A DNA stretch of 64,000 nucleotides from Bacillus pinisoli (GCF_023036475.1 NZ_JAJQKI010000002.1:310001-374000), one strand, 5' to 3'. Shown: positions 18,597 through 28,156, numbered from the stretch's first letter. Program-made: numbers and translations. Notes: generated by a model not told the origin, from the letters alone.

Positions 18597-19482
18597 GTTT
18601 CGTAAGCGGGATTCCGAAGATTTTAGCTTCTAACTCTCTTCCAGTCGGAGTCGCCGCTAACCCTCCTTGTGCAGTTTCTCGTAATGCAACAGGCATTGTC
18701 TGACCTATTTTATACATCGCGTCAATGACCTCATCACAAGGAATTCTACTTGTAATGCCTGCAAGAGCCATGTCTGCTGCAATCATCGCATTAGCTGCTC
18801 CCATTGCATTTCGTTTGACACAAGGTACCTCTACTAATCCAGCTACTGGATCACAAACAAGTCCTAACATATTTTTTAAAGTTATAGCCATTGCCTCTGC
18901 TGCTTGACTAGGAGTACCACCTGCAAGCTCAACAATGGCAGCTGCTGCCATCCCAGCAGCAGAACCAACCTCCGCTTGACATCCACCAGCTGCTCCTGAA
19001 ATTGAAGCATTGTTGGCTACTACAAAACCAAACGCACCCGCCGTAAATAGAAATTCAAGCATTTGTTCTCTTGTTGGTTTTAATTTTTCTCTAACTGCAA
19101 ATAACGTACCTGGAACTACACCAGCAGAACCGGCTGTAGGAGTAGCACAAATTGTTCCCATTGCAGCGTTTACTTCATTGGTAGCAACAGCTTTACTCAC
19201 CGCATCTAAAATTGTTGGCCCAGATAGGAAATTCCCTTTTTGGATATACGCTTGAAGAAGTACCGCATCTCCACCTGTCAATCCTGAATGCGACTTCACT
19301 CCAGCAAGACCTCTCTCAACGGCTTGCTCCATAACAGTTAAGTTCTTATCCATTAACTCTAGTAATTGTTCGCGCGTACGATTTGTTACAGCCATTTCCT
19401 GTTGAATCATAATTTCTGCGATCTTTACTTGTTTTGATTCAGCCAGTTCAATCAACTCTGCTACGTTCCTAAACATCATCAA
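18589..19482 (-). CDS. sdaAA: L-serine dehydratase, alpha subunit
   Basis: Catalytic [4Fe-4S] subunit of the two-chain L-serine deaminase that makes pyruvate and ammonia. The 297 residues include the conserved cysteines of the cluster (GTICATPTAGSAG, GGCQAEVGSA, LVCDPVAG, VPCVKRNAMGA). The first codons read MMMFRNVAEL; any of the three consecutive ATGs could be used, and the family start is usually MFRNV. It lies 24 bp after sdaAB and overlaps recG. Confidence 0.96.
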   Translation of the reverse strand: MMMFRNVAELIELAESKQVKIAEIMIQQEMAVTNRTREQLLELMDKNLTVMEQAVERGLAGVKSHSGLTGGDAVLLQAYIQKGNFLSGPTILDAVSKAVATNEVNAAMGTICATPTAGSAGVVPGTLFAVREKLKPTREQMLEFLFTAGAFGFVVANNASISGAAGGCQAEVGSAAGMAAAAIVELAGGTPSQAAEAMAITLKNMLGLVCDPVAGLVEVPCVKRNAMGAANAMIAADMALAGITSRIPCDEVIDAMYKIGQTMPVALRETAQGGLAATPTGRELEAKIFGIPLTKRD

Positions 19483-19506
19483 AATCCCTCCTTGAACAAT
19501 AGATTA

Positions 19507-20172
19507 TTAGTCCACAATTTTTGTAACATTGATAATATTAGGTAGAGTAGTAAGCTCTTCTATAATCTTTTCATCAATTTGCTGGTCAACCTCAATCGTC
19601 ATGAGTGCAAGTCTTCCCTTTTCTTTACGTGATACATCCATGTGCCCGATATTAATTTCATGCTTTGCTAAAACGTTAGATACTCCAGCAATTGTGCCAT
19701 ATCGGTCATTGTGAACAACTAAAATAGCCGGATTCGATCCTGAGAGTTTTAGAGTGAATCCATTTAGCTCAGTAATCTCAATCTTTCCACCGCCTATTGA
19801 AATACCAACTAGTTCAAATTCACCATTTTCGTCTCCGATATGAACTCTTGCAGTATTAGGGTGATCCGTAACTGCTTCTTCTTCTCGGAAATGAATCGTA
19901 ATTCCTGCCTTTTCAGCAATCTCAATAGAGGATATGATTCGTTCATCAAATGTATCAAAATCTAGTATTCCACCAATAATCGCCACATCTGTACCATGAC
20001 CTTTATACGTTTTTGCAAAAGAACCATAAAAAGAGACGTTAATCCACTTTGGCTCCCTTCCAAAAAGGGTACGAGCAACTCTTCCAATTCTTGCAGCTCC
20101 CGCCGTATGCGAGCTTGATGGTCCAATCATGATAGGTCCGATAATATCAAATACACTTTTATATTTCATCAT
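19507..20172 (-). CDS. sdaAB: L-serine dehydratase, beta subunit
   Basis: Partner of SdaAA. I place the start at ATG 20170-20172 (or the next codon), which follows GGGGAG; the longer frame has no support. The 221 residues begin MMKYKSVFDIIGPIMIGPSSSHTAGA, the hallmark of this subunit, and end with an ACT domain (about residues 150-221, with DRYGTIAGVSNVLAKHEINIGHM) that probably senses serine. It is separated from yloV by a strong terminator. Confidence 0.95.
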   Translation of the reverse strand: MMKYKSVFDIIGPIMIGPSSSHTAGAARIGRVARTLFGREPKWINVSFYGSFAKTYKGHGTDVAIIGGILDFDTFDERIISSIEIAEKAGITIHFREEEAVTDHPNTARVHIGDENGEFELVGISIGGGKIEITELNGFTLKLSGSNPAILVVHNDRYGTIAGVSNVLAKHEINIGHMDVSRKEKGRLALMTIEVDQQIDEKIIEELTTLPNIINVTKIVD

Positions 20173-20215
20173 CCACCACTCCCCAATAACATCTATGTCT
20201 AAAAAACTTTTCCAC

Positions 20216-20251
20216 AAACTAATAGAAGGGAAATCTCCCTTCTATTAGTTT
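20216..20251 (-). terminator. Terminator after yloV
   Basis: A 16-bp perfect stem AAACTAATAGAAGGGA / TCCCTTCTATTAGTTT with a 4-nt loop, 6 bp beyond the yloV stop. The stem ends in TTT and can work in both directions. Confidence 0.8.
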
Positions 20252-20257
20252 ACAGCA

Positions 20258-21946
20258 TTATTCAATTGAGAAGATATAGGAATATAAAGGTTGATTTCCT
20301 TTATGAACTTCTACTTCTACATCTTCGTATTGGCTTTCAAGGAAAGAAACTAATTCCTCCACTTCTTCATCAGAAGCATCTTCACCCTGAAGAATGGTAA
20401 TAATCTCATCTTCTTCTGTAACCATACTAGACATTAATTGTTTGGCAACTTCGAGTTGTTCTTTAGCTGTCACGACAATTTTACCATTGGCGATTCCCAT
20501 AAAGTCATCTTTTTCTATTTCTAATCCATCAATGGTCGTATCACGGACTGCATAGGTTACTTGACCAGTTTTAACGTTGCCTAATGCGTCCTTCATAAGC
20601 CCACTGTTTTCTTCTAAGCTTACTGTCGGATTAAAAGCAAGTAAGGCAGCCATCCCTTGTGGGACTGTTTTAGATGGTATGACTACTACATTTGGCCCGA
20701 TCACGGATGCAGCTTGTTCAGCAGCCATAACAATATTACTGTTGTTAGGTAGGATGAAGACCTGTTTTGCGTTTACTTCTTCAATGGCCTTCACAATATC
20801 CTCAGTGCTCGGGTTCATCGTTTGACCACCCTCGATAACTGCTCCAGCTCCTAAGCTCTTAAACAACTCAGCAATACCAGATCCCATGGCAACAGCTACA
20901 ACTCCAAAGTCAGCCTGTTCTTTTGGCTTTGCCATCGTTGCAACTGGAGCAGCATGGCCTGTCGTTTCTTGATCAAGGAAATCGGTATGCTGTTGTCTCA
21001 TGTTTTCAATCTTCAAGTTAATTAAGCTTCCATACTTTTGTCCGTAGGTTAATACTTCACCAGGATATTCAGCATGAATATGTACTTTAACGAGTTCTTC
21101 ATCAGCGATTACTAACAGAGAATCACCGTGCGCACTAAGGTCAAGTCTGAATTGCTCCTCACTGAAAGGAAATTCATTTGTCTTATCTTTCTCGAACTTC
21201 ACCATAAATTCTGTACAGTATCCAAATTCGATGTCCTCGGTATTAATATGACCAGCCACACTCTTATGGTGTTCAGCATTCACCATTTCAGACATGGAAG
21301 GACCTGATGTAGAAGCACTTGGTAGTTTTTCTCCCTTTAATTCTGCAAGGAAGCCTTCGTACACAATAACTAACCCTTGTCCACCACTATCTACTACACC
21401 CACTTCTTTTAAAACAGGCAGTAAGTCAGGAGTACGGTTTAAAGATGCTTTTGCCTCAGTTAGAACCTCTTCCATTAACGCAACAATATTATCCTCTGTT
21501 TTCGCGACTGCCATCGCACGTTTTGCGGCGTCTTTTGCCACTGTTAAAATGGTTCCTTCTACTGGCTTCATTACAGCTTTATAAGCCGTTTCAACACCTG
21601 CTTCTAAAGCTTTTGCAAACTCTGCACTATTAATGGTTTCTTTTTGCTCAATCGACTTTGCAAACCCTCTAAACAACTGAGAAAGAATAACCCCAGAGTT
21701 TCCTCGTGCACCCATTAATAAACCCTTAGCCAAGCTTGATCCTACTTTACCAATATGAGGATTTATATTATTCTTCACTTCTTTTGCACCTGAACTAATT
21801 GAAAGATTCATATTAGTTCCTGTATCTCCGTCCGGTACTGGAAAAACGTTTAAGGCATCCACCATTTTTACGTTATTACCTAAGTTTTCTGCGCCTTGTA
21901 TCACCATTTGCGCAAAACGTTTTCCATCCAATGTTGTAATTGTCAC
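20258..21946 (-). CDS. yloV: DhaL-domain fatty acid kinase subunit FakA-like (YloV)
   Basis: Homologue of the ATP-binding FakA subunit that, with a FakB carrier, phosphorylates exogenous fatty acids for PlsY. The 562-residue protein has an N-terminal DhaL domain with the metal/ATP-binding motif VFPVPDGDTGTNMNLS (35-50), a second glycine-rich part (GARGNSGVILSQLFRGF), a central domain, and a C-terminal EDD-like region with an acidic tail. It follows yloU by 16 bp. Older annotations call it a dihydroxyacetone kinase-like protein. No fakB is visible in the window. Confidence 0.92.
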   Translation of the reverse strand: MTITTLDGKRFAQMVIQGAENLGNNVKMVDALNVFPVPDGDTGTNMNLSISSGAKEVKNNINPHIGKVGSSLAKGLLMGARGNSGVILSQLFRGFAKSIEQKETINSAEFAKALEAGVETAYKAVMKPVEGTILTVAKDAAKRAMAVAKTEDNIVALMEEVLTEAKASLNRTPDLLPVLKEVGVVDSGGQGLVIVYEGFLAELKGEKLPSASTSGPSMSEMVNAEHHKSVAGHINTEDIEFGYCTEFMVKFEKDKTNEFPFSEEQFRLDLSAHGDSLLVIADEELVKVHIHAEYPGEVLTYGQKYGSLINLKIENMRQQHTDFLDQETTGHAAPVATMAKPKEQADFGVVAVAMGSGIAELFKSLGAGAVIEGGQTMNPSTEDIVKAIEEVNAKQVFILPNNSNIVMAAEQAASVIGPNVVVIPSKTVPQGMAALLAFNPTVSLEENSGLMKDALGNVKTGQVTYAVRDTTIDGLEIEKDDFMGIANGKIVVTAKEQLEVAKQLMSSMVTEEDEIITILQGEDASDEEVEELVSFLESQYEDVEVEVHKGNQPLYSYIFSIE

Positions 21947-21962
21947 TAAACTTTCCTCCTCA

Positions 21963-22325
21963 CTAAATGTTCGTCACACGAACACCTTGCACGTAGATAT
22001 TAACTGTCTCTACTGCAAGTCCAAGCGTTTGATTCAATGTGTACTTTACTTTTGTTTGAACATTATGAGCTATCTCAGAAATCTTTGTTCCGTAGCTTAC
22101 GATAATGAACATATCGATATGTATCTCGTCATTTTCTTGACGTACCACAACACCCTTAGTAAAGTTTTCTTTTTTTAGAATCTCTGCGATCCCATCTTTT
22201 AATTGTTTTTTTGATGCCATTCCCACAATCCCATAGCATTCCACTGCTGCTCCACCGGCAATGGTTGTAATGACGTCATTAGAAATATCGATATTTCCGT
22301 ATTGTGTTTTTAATTCAATGGACAT
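21963..22325 (-). CDS. yloU: Asp23/Gls24 family protein YloU
   Basis: 120-residue member of the Asp23/Gls24 (DUF322) family, linked to envelope homeostasis in Firmicutes. It shows the typical INTIAGGAAVECYGIVGMASK-like segment (here VITTIAGGAAVECYGIVGMA), then VVVRQENDEIHIDMFIIVSYG and the C-terminal VKYTLNQTLGLAVETVNIYVQGVRV. It begins at ATG after AAAGGGGG and heads the yloU-yloV unit, divergent from rpmB. Function is not established in Bacillus. Confidence 0.92.
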   Translation of the reverse strand: MSIELKTQYGNIDISNDVITTIAGGAAVECYGIVGMASKKQLKDGIAEILKKENFTKGVVVRQENDEIHIDMFIIVSYGTKISEIAHNVQTKVKYTLNQTLGLAVETVNIYVQGVRVTNI

Positions 22326-22539
22326 TTTTTATTTCCCCCTTTAAATTTGAACTTGCGTTTTCGTATAAGTTCCAGGTTAGGAGACCAAGTATATCTGGGA
22401 TACTATTCACAGCTATCGTCATTTTACTATACAATTATTCAATTTAAAAGCAAAATTGAGTCCTTTAGCACTTTCCTTCCGTATTATTATACAGCAAACG
22501 AAAAAATACTATGTCAAGGTTTTTTTCTTGATTCAATTA

Positions 22540-22568
22540 TTGCATTATCAAAAGCATTATGATAAAGT
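22540..22568 (+). promoter_or_regulatory. Sigma-A promoter of rpmB
   Basis: -35 TTGCAT (22540-22545), 17-bp spacer, -10 TAAAGT (22563-22568) with an upstream TG (TGATAAAGT). The 337-bp spacer 22326-22662 between yloU and rpmB holds this promoter, the leader hairpin and a less regular TTGACA/TATAAT pair on the minus strand, but no gene. Confidence 0.65.
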
Positions 22569-22600
22569 TAAAAAGTATTTTTACCTTAGAATGAGATAGA

Positions 22601-22629
22601 AGTATTTATGGTATATCTACATAAATACT
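22601..22629 (+). promoter_or_regulatory. Leader hairpin of rpmB
   Basis: A perfect 10-bp stem, AGTATTTATG (22601-22610) and CATAAATACT (22620-22629), with a 9-nt loop, lies between the predicted start site and the Shine-Dalgarno GGAGGG. No T-run follows. It may control L28 translation or mRNA stability; no known class is recognised. Confidence 0.5.
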
Positions 22630-22662
22630 GGATTTATATAGGTAGCAAGGAGGGAAAAAATA

Positions 22663-22851
22663 ATGGCTCGTAAATGTGTTATCACTGGTAAAAAAGCTTC
22701 TTTTGGAAACTCTCGTTCACACGCAATGAACTCTAACAGACGTTCTTGGGGCGCTAACCTTCAAAAGGTTCGTATCTTAGTAGATGGAAAGCCTAAGCGT
22801 GTATACGTTTCTGCAAGAGCACTTAAGTCTGGTAAAGTAGAACGCGTATAA
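22663..22851 (+). CDS. rpmB: 50S ribosomal protein L28
   Basis: Ribosomal protein L28 of the large subunit, 62 residues. It begins [23 protein letters not shown] and contains [31 protein letters not shown]. This form keeps only the first cysteine and lacks the other zinc-ligand cysteines, so it is a zinc-independent type. It starts at ATG behind AAGGAGGG. It is one of two plus-strand genes here and is monocistronic, with its own promoter and terminator. Confidence 0.98.
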   Translation: MARKCVITGKKASFGNSRSHAMNSNRRSWGANLQKVRILVDGKPKRVYVSARALKSGKVERV

Positions 22852-22856
22852 TGACC

Positions 22857-22889
22857 TAAAAAGACGATGTTACTTCATCGTCTTTTTTT
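22857..22889 (+). terminator. Terminator of rpmB
   Basis: Stem GACGATG (22863-22869) / CATCGTC, loop TTACTT, extended by AAAAA/TTTTT and ending in seven T. Confidence 0.9.
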
Positions 22890-22934
22890 GTTGGCTTTTT
22901 TGACAGGTTTCCTCTTACTTGTTAGAGGGTTTAG

Positions 22935-22962
22935 AAGAAAAAAAGTGCCCTATAAAGGCACT
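22935..22962 (-). terminator. Terminator downstream of spoVM
   Basis: On the minus strand AGTGCC-TTTATA-GGGCACT (one slipped base) is followed by seven T. It ends transcription from the spoVM side, facing the rpmB terminator. Confidence 0.8.
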
Positions 22963-23019
22963 CCCCTCTCTTTACTTCTAATTATGAGTAAATCTTTTAA
23001 ATCTTTCTAGAAACCCCTT

Positions 23020-23100
23020 CTATTCTTTCTTAAACGTTCCCAGCATTGCACGTACTATCCCACCTAAAAACTTTGGTAACTTAATCGTATAAAATTTCAT
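23020..23100 (-). CDS. spoVM: Stage V sporulation protein M
   Basis: Amphipathic peptide of 26 residues that recognises the convex forespore membrane and anchors the SpoIVA coat basement layer. The translation is MKFYTIKLPKFLGGIVRAML followed by GTFKKE, nearly identical to the B. subtilis peptide, including Pro9. The ATG is at 23098-23100 with GGAGGG 6 nt upstream, and the stop is TAG at 23020-23022. It lies between thiN and rpmB, the conserved position. Its presence indicates an endospore former. Confidence 0.97.
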   Translation of the reverse strand: MKFYTIKLPKFLGGIVRAMLGTFKKE

Positions 23101-23195
23101 AATGTCCCTCCTATAAACAAAATACGGGTAATAATCATGTACGATTTCTTAAGTAGTATATGAGTAATAATAAAAATAGTACCAGTACCTAAAAA

Positions 23196-23840
23196 TTAAT
23201 CTTTACTCTTTACCATTATGACTATGCCATGATTGAACGAAAAAGTACCAGTTTCTTGAATTAATTCATTACTAACACATAAAGATGTCCCCCAAGTAAG
23301 ATCACAGTCAGCTAACGGGTACTTGAAATCATTCGATAACGTCATCCCCTGTATTTTTTCTGAAAAAGGTAAGAAAGAGATATAACGATATTCTAGTTCC
23401 TTATAAACTTTATACGTTCCCGGTTCGTATAGGGAAAGAACATTTTGTTGATCAATGAGCTCAACCTCTATTTGATTTGATAAGCCTTTTACTAATAACT
23501 GAATCGTAGCTAACGAGTGATCCAGCCTACCTCCAGTTACTCCAAACAATCTAATTAATGTAGGCTTTTGAATAATTGCCCAATCCAATGCAAGCTCAAT
23601 ATCTGTTTGATCTTTTTCTGCGGGTGAAATAGCAAGATGTTCACATTGTTGCCTCAACCAACTAAGTTCTTCCTCTGAAACAGAATCAAAGTCCCCAATC
23701 CCTATTGCGGGCACAATTCCTCGCTTAAGACTATAAAGCAGTCCCCGGTCCACTCCAACCCATTTGATTTCGTTCTCAGTGTATTTGGATAAGTCTGGTA
23801 TTAAATGCTCGGGACCGCCCGCCACGATATGTATAATCAT
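23196..23840 (-). CDS. thiN: Thiamine pyrophosphokinase
   Basis: Transfers pyrophosphate from ATP to thiamine to give thiamine diphosphate. The 214 residues contain the family motifs GVDRGLLY, IGDFDSVSEEE, DQTDIELALDWA and GVTGGRLDHSLATIQLL, which bind Mg2+ and ATP. A terminator separates it from rpe upstream, and a 95-bp gap separates it from spoVM. Confidence 0.96.
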   Translation of the reverse strand: MIIHIVAGGPEHLIPDLSKYTENEIKWVGVDRGLLYSLKRGIVPAIGIGDFDSVSEEELSWLRQQCEHLAISPAEKDQTDIELALDWAIIQKPTLIRLFGVTGGRLDHSLATIQLLVKGLSNQIEVELIDQQNVLSLYEPGTYKVYKELEYRYISFLPFSEKIQGMTLSNDFKYPLADCDLTWGTSLCVSNELIQETGTFSFNHGIVIMVKSKD

Positions 23841-23871
23841 TTGATTCCCCCTACTACTTATTTCCTGAACA

Positions 23872-23898
23872 TAAAAAAGTAGACTACTTAGTCTACTT
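23872..23898 (-). terminator. Terminator between rpe and thiN
   Basis: On the minus strand AAAGTAGACT-AAGT-AGTCTACTTT, a 10-bp perfect stem, runs into TTTTTATG. It lies 8 bp beyond the rpe stop. Confidence 0.82.
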
Positions 23899-23906
23899 TA
23901 AAGGAC

Positions 23907-24548
23907 CTATCTTAAGGCTTGTATTGCTTTAACACGGTCTTTTTGACTATATACTGCCGATCCAGCGACTAATACAGTGGCTCCAGCCTCTACACATAAT
24001 TTCGCAGTGTCTACATTCACTCCACCATCTACCTCAAGCTCAACGCTTAATCCTCGCTCTCTAATCCAACTAGCAATCTTTTGGATTTTTGGTAGTGCAG
24101 AATGAATAAATTGCTGTCCGCCAAACCCTGGATTTACAGTCATAACTAGAACTAAGTCCACTTCATGAAGGATAGGTTCAATCATTTCAGCTGGAGTGGC
24201 TGGGTTAATAACCACTCCTGCTTTTACACCGAGATCCTTTATTTGTTGAATTGTTCTGTGGAGGTGCTTACATGCTTCAACATGAACAGAAATAATATCT
24301 GCACCTGCTTTTGCAAAGCTTTCAATATAACGTTCAGGATGTTCAATCATTAAGTGGACATCTAGTGGTAATGTTGTAATAGGTCTTATAGCCTCAACAA
24401 TTAAAGGCCCAATTGTTATATTTGGAACAAAATGTCCATCCATTACATCGACATGTATATAGTCCGCTCCAGCTTCTTCTACACTTCTTATTTCTTCTCC
24501 AAGCTTTGCAAAATCAGCTGATAATATAGATGGGGCAATTTTGTACAT
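23907..24548 (-). CDS. rpe: Ribulose-phosphate 3-epimerase
   Basis: Pentose phosphate pathway enzyme interconverting ribulose-5-phosphate and xylulose-5-phosphate. The 213-residue TIM barrel has the metal ligands in [12 protein letters not shown] (His32, Asp34), [24 protein letters not shown] and VDGGVN near residue 175, and a phosphate-binding loop LVAGSAVY. It follows rsgA with a 2-bp gap. Confidence 0.97.
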   Translation of the reverse strand: MYKIAPSILSADFAKLGEEIRSVEEAGADYIHVDVMDGHFVPNITIGPLIVEAIRPITTLPLDVHLMIEHPERYIESFAKAGADIISVHVEACKHLHRTIQQIKDLGVKAGVVINPATPAEMIEPILHEVDLVLVMTVNPGFGGQQFIHSALPKIQKIASWIRERGLSVELEVDGGVNVDTAKLCVEAGATVLVAGSAVYSQKDRVKAIQALR

Positions 24549-24550
24549 CC

Positions 24551-25429
24551 TTAATACCTCGGCTTTCGATCTTTGATTTCTTGAAGAAACTCTAAATAAT
24601 TTTCATATCTATATTCTTTTATTGTACCTTCTGCTACAGCTTCTTTTATTGCACACTTCGGTTCAGTTAAATGGGTACATCCTCTAAATTTACAGTTTTG
24701 CTGAATACGTCTCATTTCAGGAAAGCAGGCAGATAGGTCTTCTACCTCTACATCCATAAACTCAAGTGAGCTAAACCCTGGTGTATCCGCAACAAAACCG
24801 TCCCCTATCTCAATTAGTTCAACGTGCCTTGTGGTATGTTTCCCACGACCTAAATGGGTAGATATTTCATCTGTTTTTATCTCCAAATCTGGTCTTAGCA
24901 CTTGAAGAATAGAAGATTTACCCACACCAGATTGCCCCGCAAATACCGATACCTTGTCTTTAAAATATGGTAAAAGCGACTGCACTGTTTCTGCATCATC
25001 CGTTGATGTGAGCAATACGTCATATCCTGCTGCACGATAGTCAGATGCGTATTCTTCAATTTCCGCTAGGTCGTGTTTTCCCACAACATCCATTTTACTA
25101 ATACAAATGATAGGTAAGATATGCTTTGACTCAATTAAAACAAGAAAACGGTCTAATAATAATGGATTAAAATCTGGTTGAACAGCTGAAAAAACTAATA
25201 TCGCCTGATCTACATTGGCAATAGGAGGGCGTACTAAGTCGTTTTTTCGTTCAAGTACCTCCATAATATAGCCTTCATGCTCATTTTCAGCCTGAAAGAC
25301 AACCTCATCGCCAACAAGTGGGGTGATTTTGTTTTTCCTAAAGACCCCTCTGCCACGACATTGCGTTGTGCCAGCTTCATTCATTACATAATAAAAACCG
25401 CTCAATGCCTTAATAATTTTGCCTTGCAT
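24551..25429 (-). CDS. rsgA: Ribosome small-subunit GTPase RsgA (CpgA/YloQ)
   Basis: Circularly permuted GTPase that checks late 30S maturation; in B. subtilis it is a PrkC substrate and affects cell shape. The start ATG at 25427-25429 ([15 protein letters not shown]) follows AAGGAGTGAGG; the longer frame overlaps the prkC stop and is rejected. The 292 residues show an OB fold, then G4 (ISKMD), G1 (GQSGVGKSS) and G3 (DTPGFS) in permuted order, and a zinc finger ([15 protein letters not shown]). It lies 16 bp after prkC. Confidence 0.97.
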   Translation of the reverse strand: MQGKIIKALSGFYYVMNEAGTTQCRGRGVFRKNKITPLVGDEVVFQAENEHEGYIMEVLERKNDLVRPPIANVDQAILVFSAVQPDFNPLLLDRFLVLIESKHILPIICISKMDVVGKHDLAEIEEYASDYRAAGYDVLLTSTDDAETVQSLLPYFKDKVSVFAGQSGVGKSSILQVLRPDLEIKTDEISTHLGRGKHTTRHVELIEIGDGFVADTPGFSSLEFMDVEVEDLSACFPEMRRIQQNCKFRGCTHLTEPKCAIKEAVAEGTIKEYRYENYLEFLQEIKDRKPRY

Positions 25430-25445
25430 AGCCTCACTCCTTGTA

Positions 25446-27395
25446 TTACTCATCATCGTAATTAACAGTTACTTCTTCGACAGTATTACCATCTATTAAA
25501 ACTTTGTAAGATGCGCTTTTTTTATAAGGAATATTTAATCCTATATTGAAAGACTTATCTGCTGTAATTTTATCAGAAACAACAGGTGTGCTCATATCAT
25601 GATCTAGGTCATCAACATATATTTGTACCTCTTGTGGTTGACCCTCTTGCCCTTCTACCGGCTCGTAAGTAACTTTCACTAATCTTGTAATGGTTTTATT
25701 TTTTGGTTCTGGTCCTTTTGAAACGACGATAGAGACGTTTTGCCCTCTCTTCATCTCTGTACCCTCAGCTGGTTTTTGTGAAATAACTTTACCTTCTTCA
25801 ACTTCTTCTGAGAAAGCTTGTTGTGTATCAACAAGATTAAGCCCTTTTTGACCAACATAAATATCAACTTCACCTTGAGTGTAACCTACTAAATTATCAA
25901 GAAGGAAAGAAGGAAGACCTTTACTTACACTAAGAACTAAGTCTGTTTCACTTAACACAAATTCGCCAGATGGTGGATACTGACTGGTAATTTCTCCAGC
26001 TGGAATTGTGTCAGAGTACTCCTCTTCTATCAACACTTCCTTAAACTTGGCTTCTAAGCTAGATATGATTTCTTCAATATTTTTACCTATATAATTTTCA
26101 ATCGACTCTTTCTCTTTCCCCTTACTAATATAAAGGGTAATGACCTGGCCTTCTTTTACCGTTTGACCCGCGTTTGGAACCGTTCGAACGATAAGTCCAT
26201 CCTCAATCTCATCATGAAATACTTCCTCTGATTCATCTCCCACAACAAAACCTAAAGAAACAAGCTCATTATATGCTTCTTGATATGTTTTATTTGCTAC
26301 ATCAGGAACAACAACATCTTTAGGTAATAAGAGAGAAGGAATAACTGTAATAGAAGCAACAGCCGCTGCTGAAAGTAAAAAGAAGATGGAAATGACCCAA
26401 ATCGCTATTTTTTTTCCACGGTTTTTTTTAGGCTCTTTTGCTTGTTTAGATTCCTTATGGATGATCGTGTTCTCTGAATCGGTGTCTTCAGAGATCTTAT
26501 CGCTTGTAATTATAGGAATTGCTTTTGTAACATCTCCCTCCTCAACTGGAGGCTTGTAAGGAGCTTCATTTATTCGATGTGGCTCCAATGATGTACGCAA
26601 ATCTTCTTCCATTGCCTCTACTGTGTCATAACGGTGAAAGGGGTCCTTGGCTGTTGCTCTAAGTATAATATTCTCTAGACTTTGAGGAATAGCTGGATTC
26701 CATCGCTTTGGAGAAGGCGTATCATTTTGTAAATGCTTTAATGCTATTGAGACGGCAGACTCTCCAAAGAACGGCATCCTCCCCGTTAGTAACTCGAACA
26801 TTACAATCCCTAACGAATATACATCAGACTTTTTCGTGGCCATTCCGCCACGGGCTTGTTCAGGTGAAAGGTAATGAACTGACCCTAGAAATGAATTGGT
26901 TTGAGTAATCGTTGTTGAACTTAAAGCAACAGCAATCCCAAAGTCAGTTACTTTAACGATCCCATTTTCATCAATAAGTATGTTTTGAGGCTTTATATCC
27001 CTATGTACAATATGATTTTCATGAGCGTTTGCTAAAGCAGAGGTTAACTGAATCATGATGTTAACACTCTCTTCATTGGAAAGTGGGCCATATTTCTGGA
27101 TATATTGCTTCAGAGTAGTACCATCTATATGTTCCATGACAATATAAAAAATATTATCCTCTTCCCCAACATCGTAAATACTTACAATGTTTGGATGGTT
27201 CAAACTCGTTGCCGCTTGTGCTTCACGGTGAAAACGGCGAATAAACTCTTCGTCATTCGAAAAGTCAGGACGCAACACCTTTACAGCTACATTACGCTCT
27301 AATATCATATCTTTTGCAAGATAAACATTCGCCATACCACCGCCGCCAATGGTGTCAATAATTTTATATCGTCCGCTTAATCTTCTGCCAATCAT
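25446..27395 (-). CDS. prkC: Serine/threonine protein kinase PrkC with PASTA domains
   Basis: Membrane Hanks-type kinase that senses peptidoglycan fragments and phosphorylates translation and cell-wall proteins; also involved in spore germination. The 649-residue protein has a kinase domain (about 10-270) with the P-loop GGGGMANVYLA, Lys39, HRDIKPQN and DFGIA. A juxtamembrane stretch and one membrane segment (about 328-352) follow, then three PASTA repeats and a C-terminal Ig-like region. Its ATG overlaps the prpC stop by one base, coupling kinase and phosphatase. Confidence 0.98.
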   Translation of the reverse strand: MIGRRLSGRYKIIDTIGGGGMANVYLAKDMILERNVAVKVLRPDFSNDEEFIRRFHREAQAATSLNHPNIVSIYDVGEEDNIFYIVMEHIDGTTLKQYIQKYGPLSNEESVNIMIQLTSALANAHENHIVHRDIKPQNILIDENGIVKVTDFGIAVALSSTTITQTNSFLGSVHYLSPEQARGGMATKKSDVYSLGIVMFELLTGRMPFFGESAVSIALKHLQNDTPSPKRWNPAIPQSLENIILRATAKDPFHRYDTVEAMEEDLRTSLEPHRINEAPYKPPVEEGDVTKAIPIITSDKISEDTDSENTIIHKESKQAKEPKKNRGKKIAIWVISIFFLLSAAAVASITVIPSLLLPKDVVVPDVANKTYQEAYNELVSLGFVVGDESEEVFHDEIEDGLIVRTVPNAGQTVKEGQVITLYISKGKEKESIENYIGKNIEEIISSLEAKFKEVLIEEEYSDTIPAGEITSQYPPSGEFVLSETDLVLSVSKGLPSFLLDNLVGYTQGEVDIYVGQKGLNLVDTQQAFSEEVEEGKVISQKPAEGTEMKRGQNVSIVVSKGPEPKNKTITRLVKVTYEPVEGQEGQPQEVQIYVDDLDHDMSTPVVSDKITADKSFNIGLNIPYKKSASYKVLIDGNTVEEVTVNYDDE

Positions 27396-28153
27396 TAACG
27401 TCCACCACTTTCTGTTTGAACGCTTTCTAGATCAATGAGAATAAGAGTAATATTGTCCTCTCCCCCATTTTGATTAGCTAATGACACAAGAGTGCTACCT
27501 TTTTCATCTATAGGTACATCTTTTACAATTCCCTCTAGTATTTCATCGCATGTGACCTTGTTAGAAAGTCCATCTGAGCATAAAAGTAAATAAGTAAGCG
27601 TGTCATTAGAAACTGTTTTCACATCAATCTGTGCGTGTAAATCAGTTCCTAATGCACGTAAAAGCACATTTTTTCTTGGATGAAACTCAGCATCTTCCCT
27701 AGAAATTTGTCCGGAACGAACAAGCTCGTTTACTAGAGAGTGATCCTCTGTCGATAATTGAATTGATTTGTTTTCTACTGTATAACATCGGCTATCACCA
27801 ATATGAGCAATTGTTATGAATTCATCAGAGATAACAGCAACCACCAGTGTAGTCCCCATGCCCTCGCATTCAGGATGTGCCTTTGAATGCTGAAAAAGCT
27901 GTTCATTTACGAGTATAATATGACTTTTCAACCATTTCTCTGCTTCTTCAGGTGTTTGGATAGAAGTCGTGTCTTCCCAATATTTTTGAATAAGTTCAGT
28001 AGCCATTTTACTAGCCACATCTCCTGCTTGATGACCGCCCATTCCATCAGCCACAACAGCTAATACTTGATTGGCCCCATTGTAGAAAACTCCACCGTTG
28101 TCCTCATTATGCTGCCTAACTTTTCCCCGGTCTGATAAAAAAAACGTCTTCAT
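27395..28153 (-). CDS. prpC: PP2C-type protein phosphatase PrpC
   Basis: Mn2+-dependent phosphatase that reverses PrkC phosphorylation. The 252 residues carry the PP2C motifs SDRGKVRQHNEDN, VADGMGGHQAGDVAS, AHIGDSRCY, LLCSDGLSNKV and GGEDNITLILI, with the metal-binding aspartates in place. A GAGGTG site precedes the ATG. It sits 3 bp after rlmN and overlaps prkC by one base. Confidence 0.98.
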   Translation of the reverse strand: MKTFFLSDRGKVRQHNEDNGGVFYNGANQVLAVVADGMGGHQAGDVASKMATELIQKYWEDTTSIQTPEEAEKWLKSHIILVNEQLFQHSKAHPECEGMGTTLVVAVISDEFITIAHIGDSRCYTVENKSIQLSTEDHSLVNELVRSGQISREDAEFHPRKNVLLRALGTDLHAQIDVKTVSNDTLTYLLLCSDGLSNKVTCDEILEGIVKDVPIDEKGSTLVSLANQNGGEDNITLILIDLESVQTESGGR

Positions 28154-28156
28154 AGT

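Noticed and set aside
22486..22517. TTGACA and TATAAT pair upstream of yloU (minus strand)
   Set aside because: The spacing is 20 bp, too long for a normal sigma-A promoter, so I did not list it as a feature.
23101..23195. Sigma-E-type promoter for spoVM
   Set aside because: CATATACT resembles a -10, but I could not find a matching -35 at the correct spacing.
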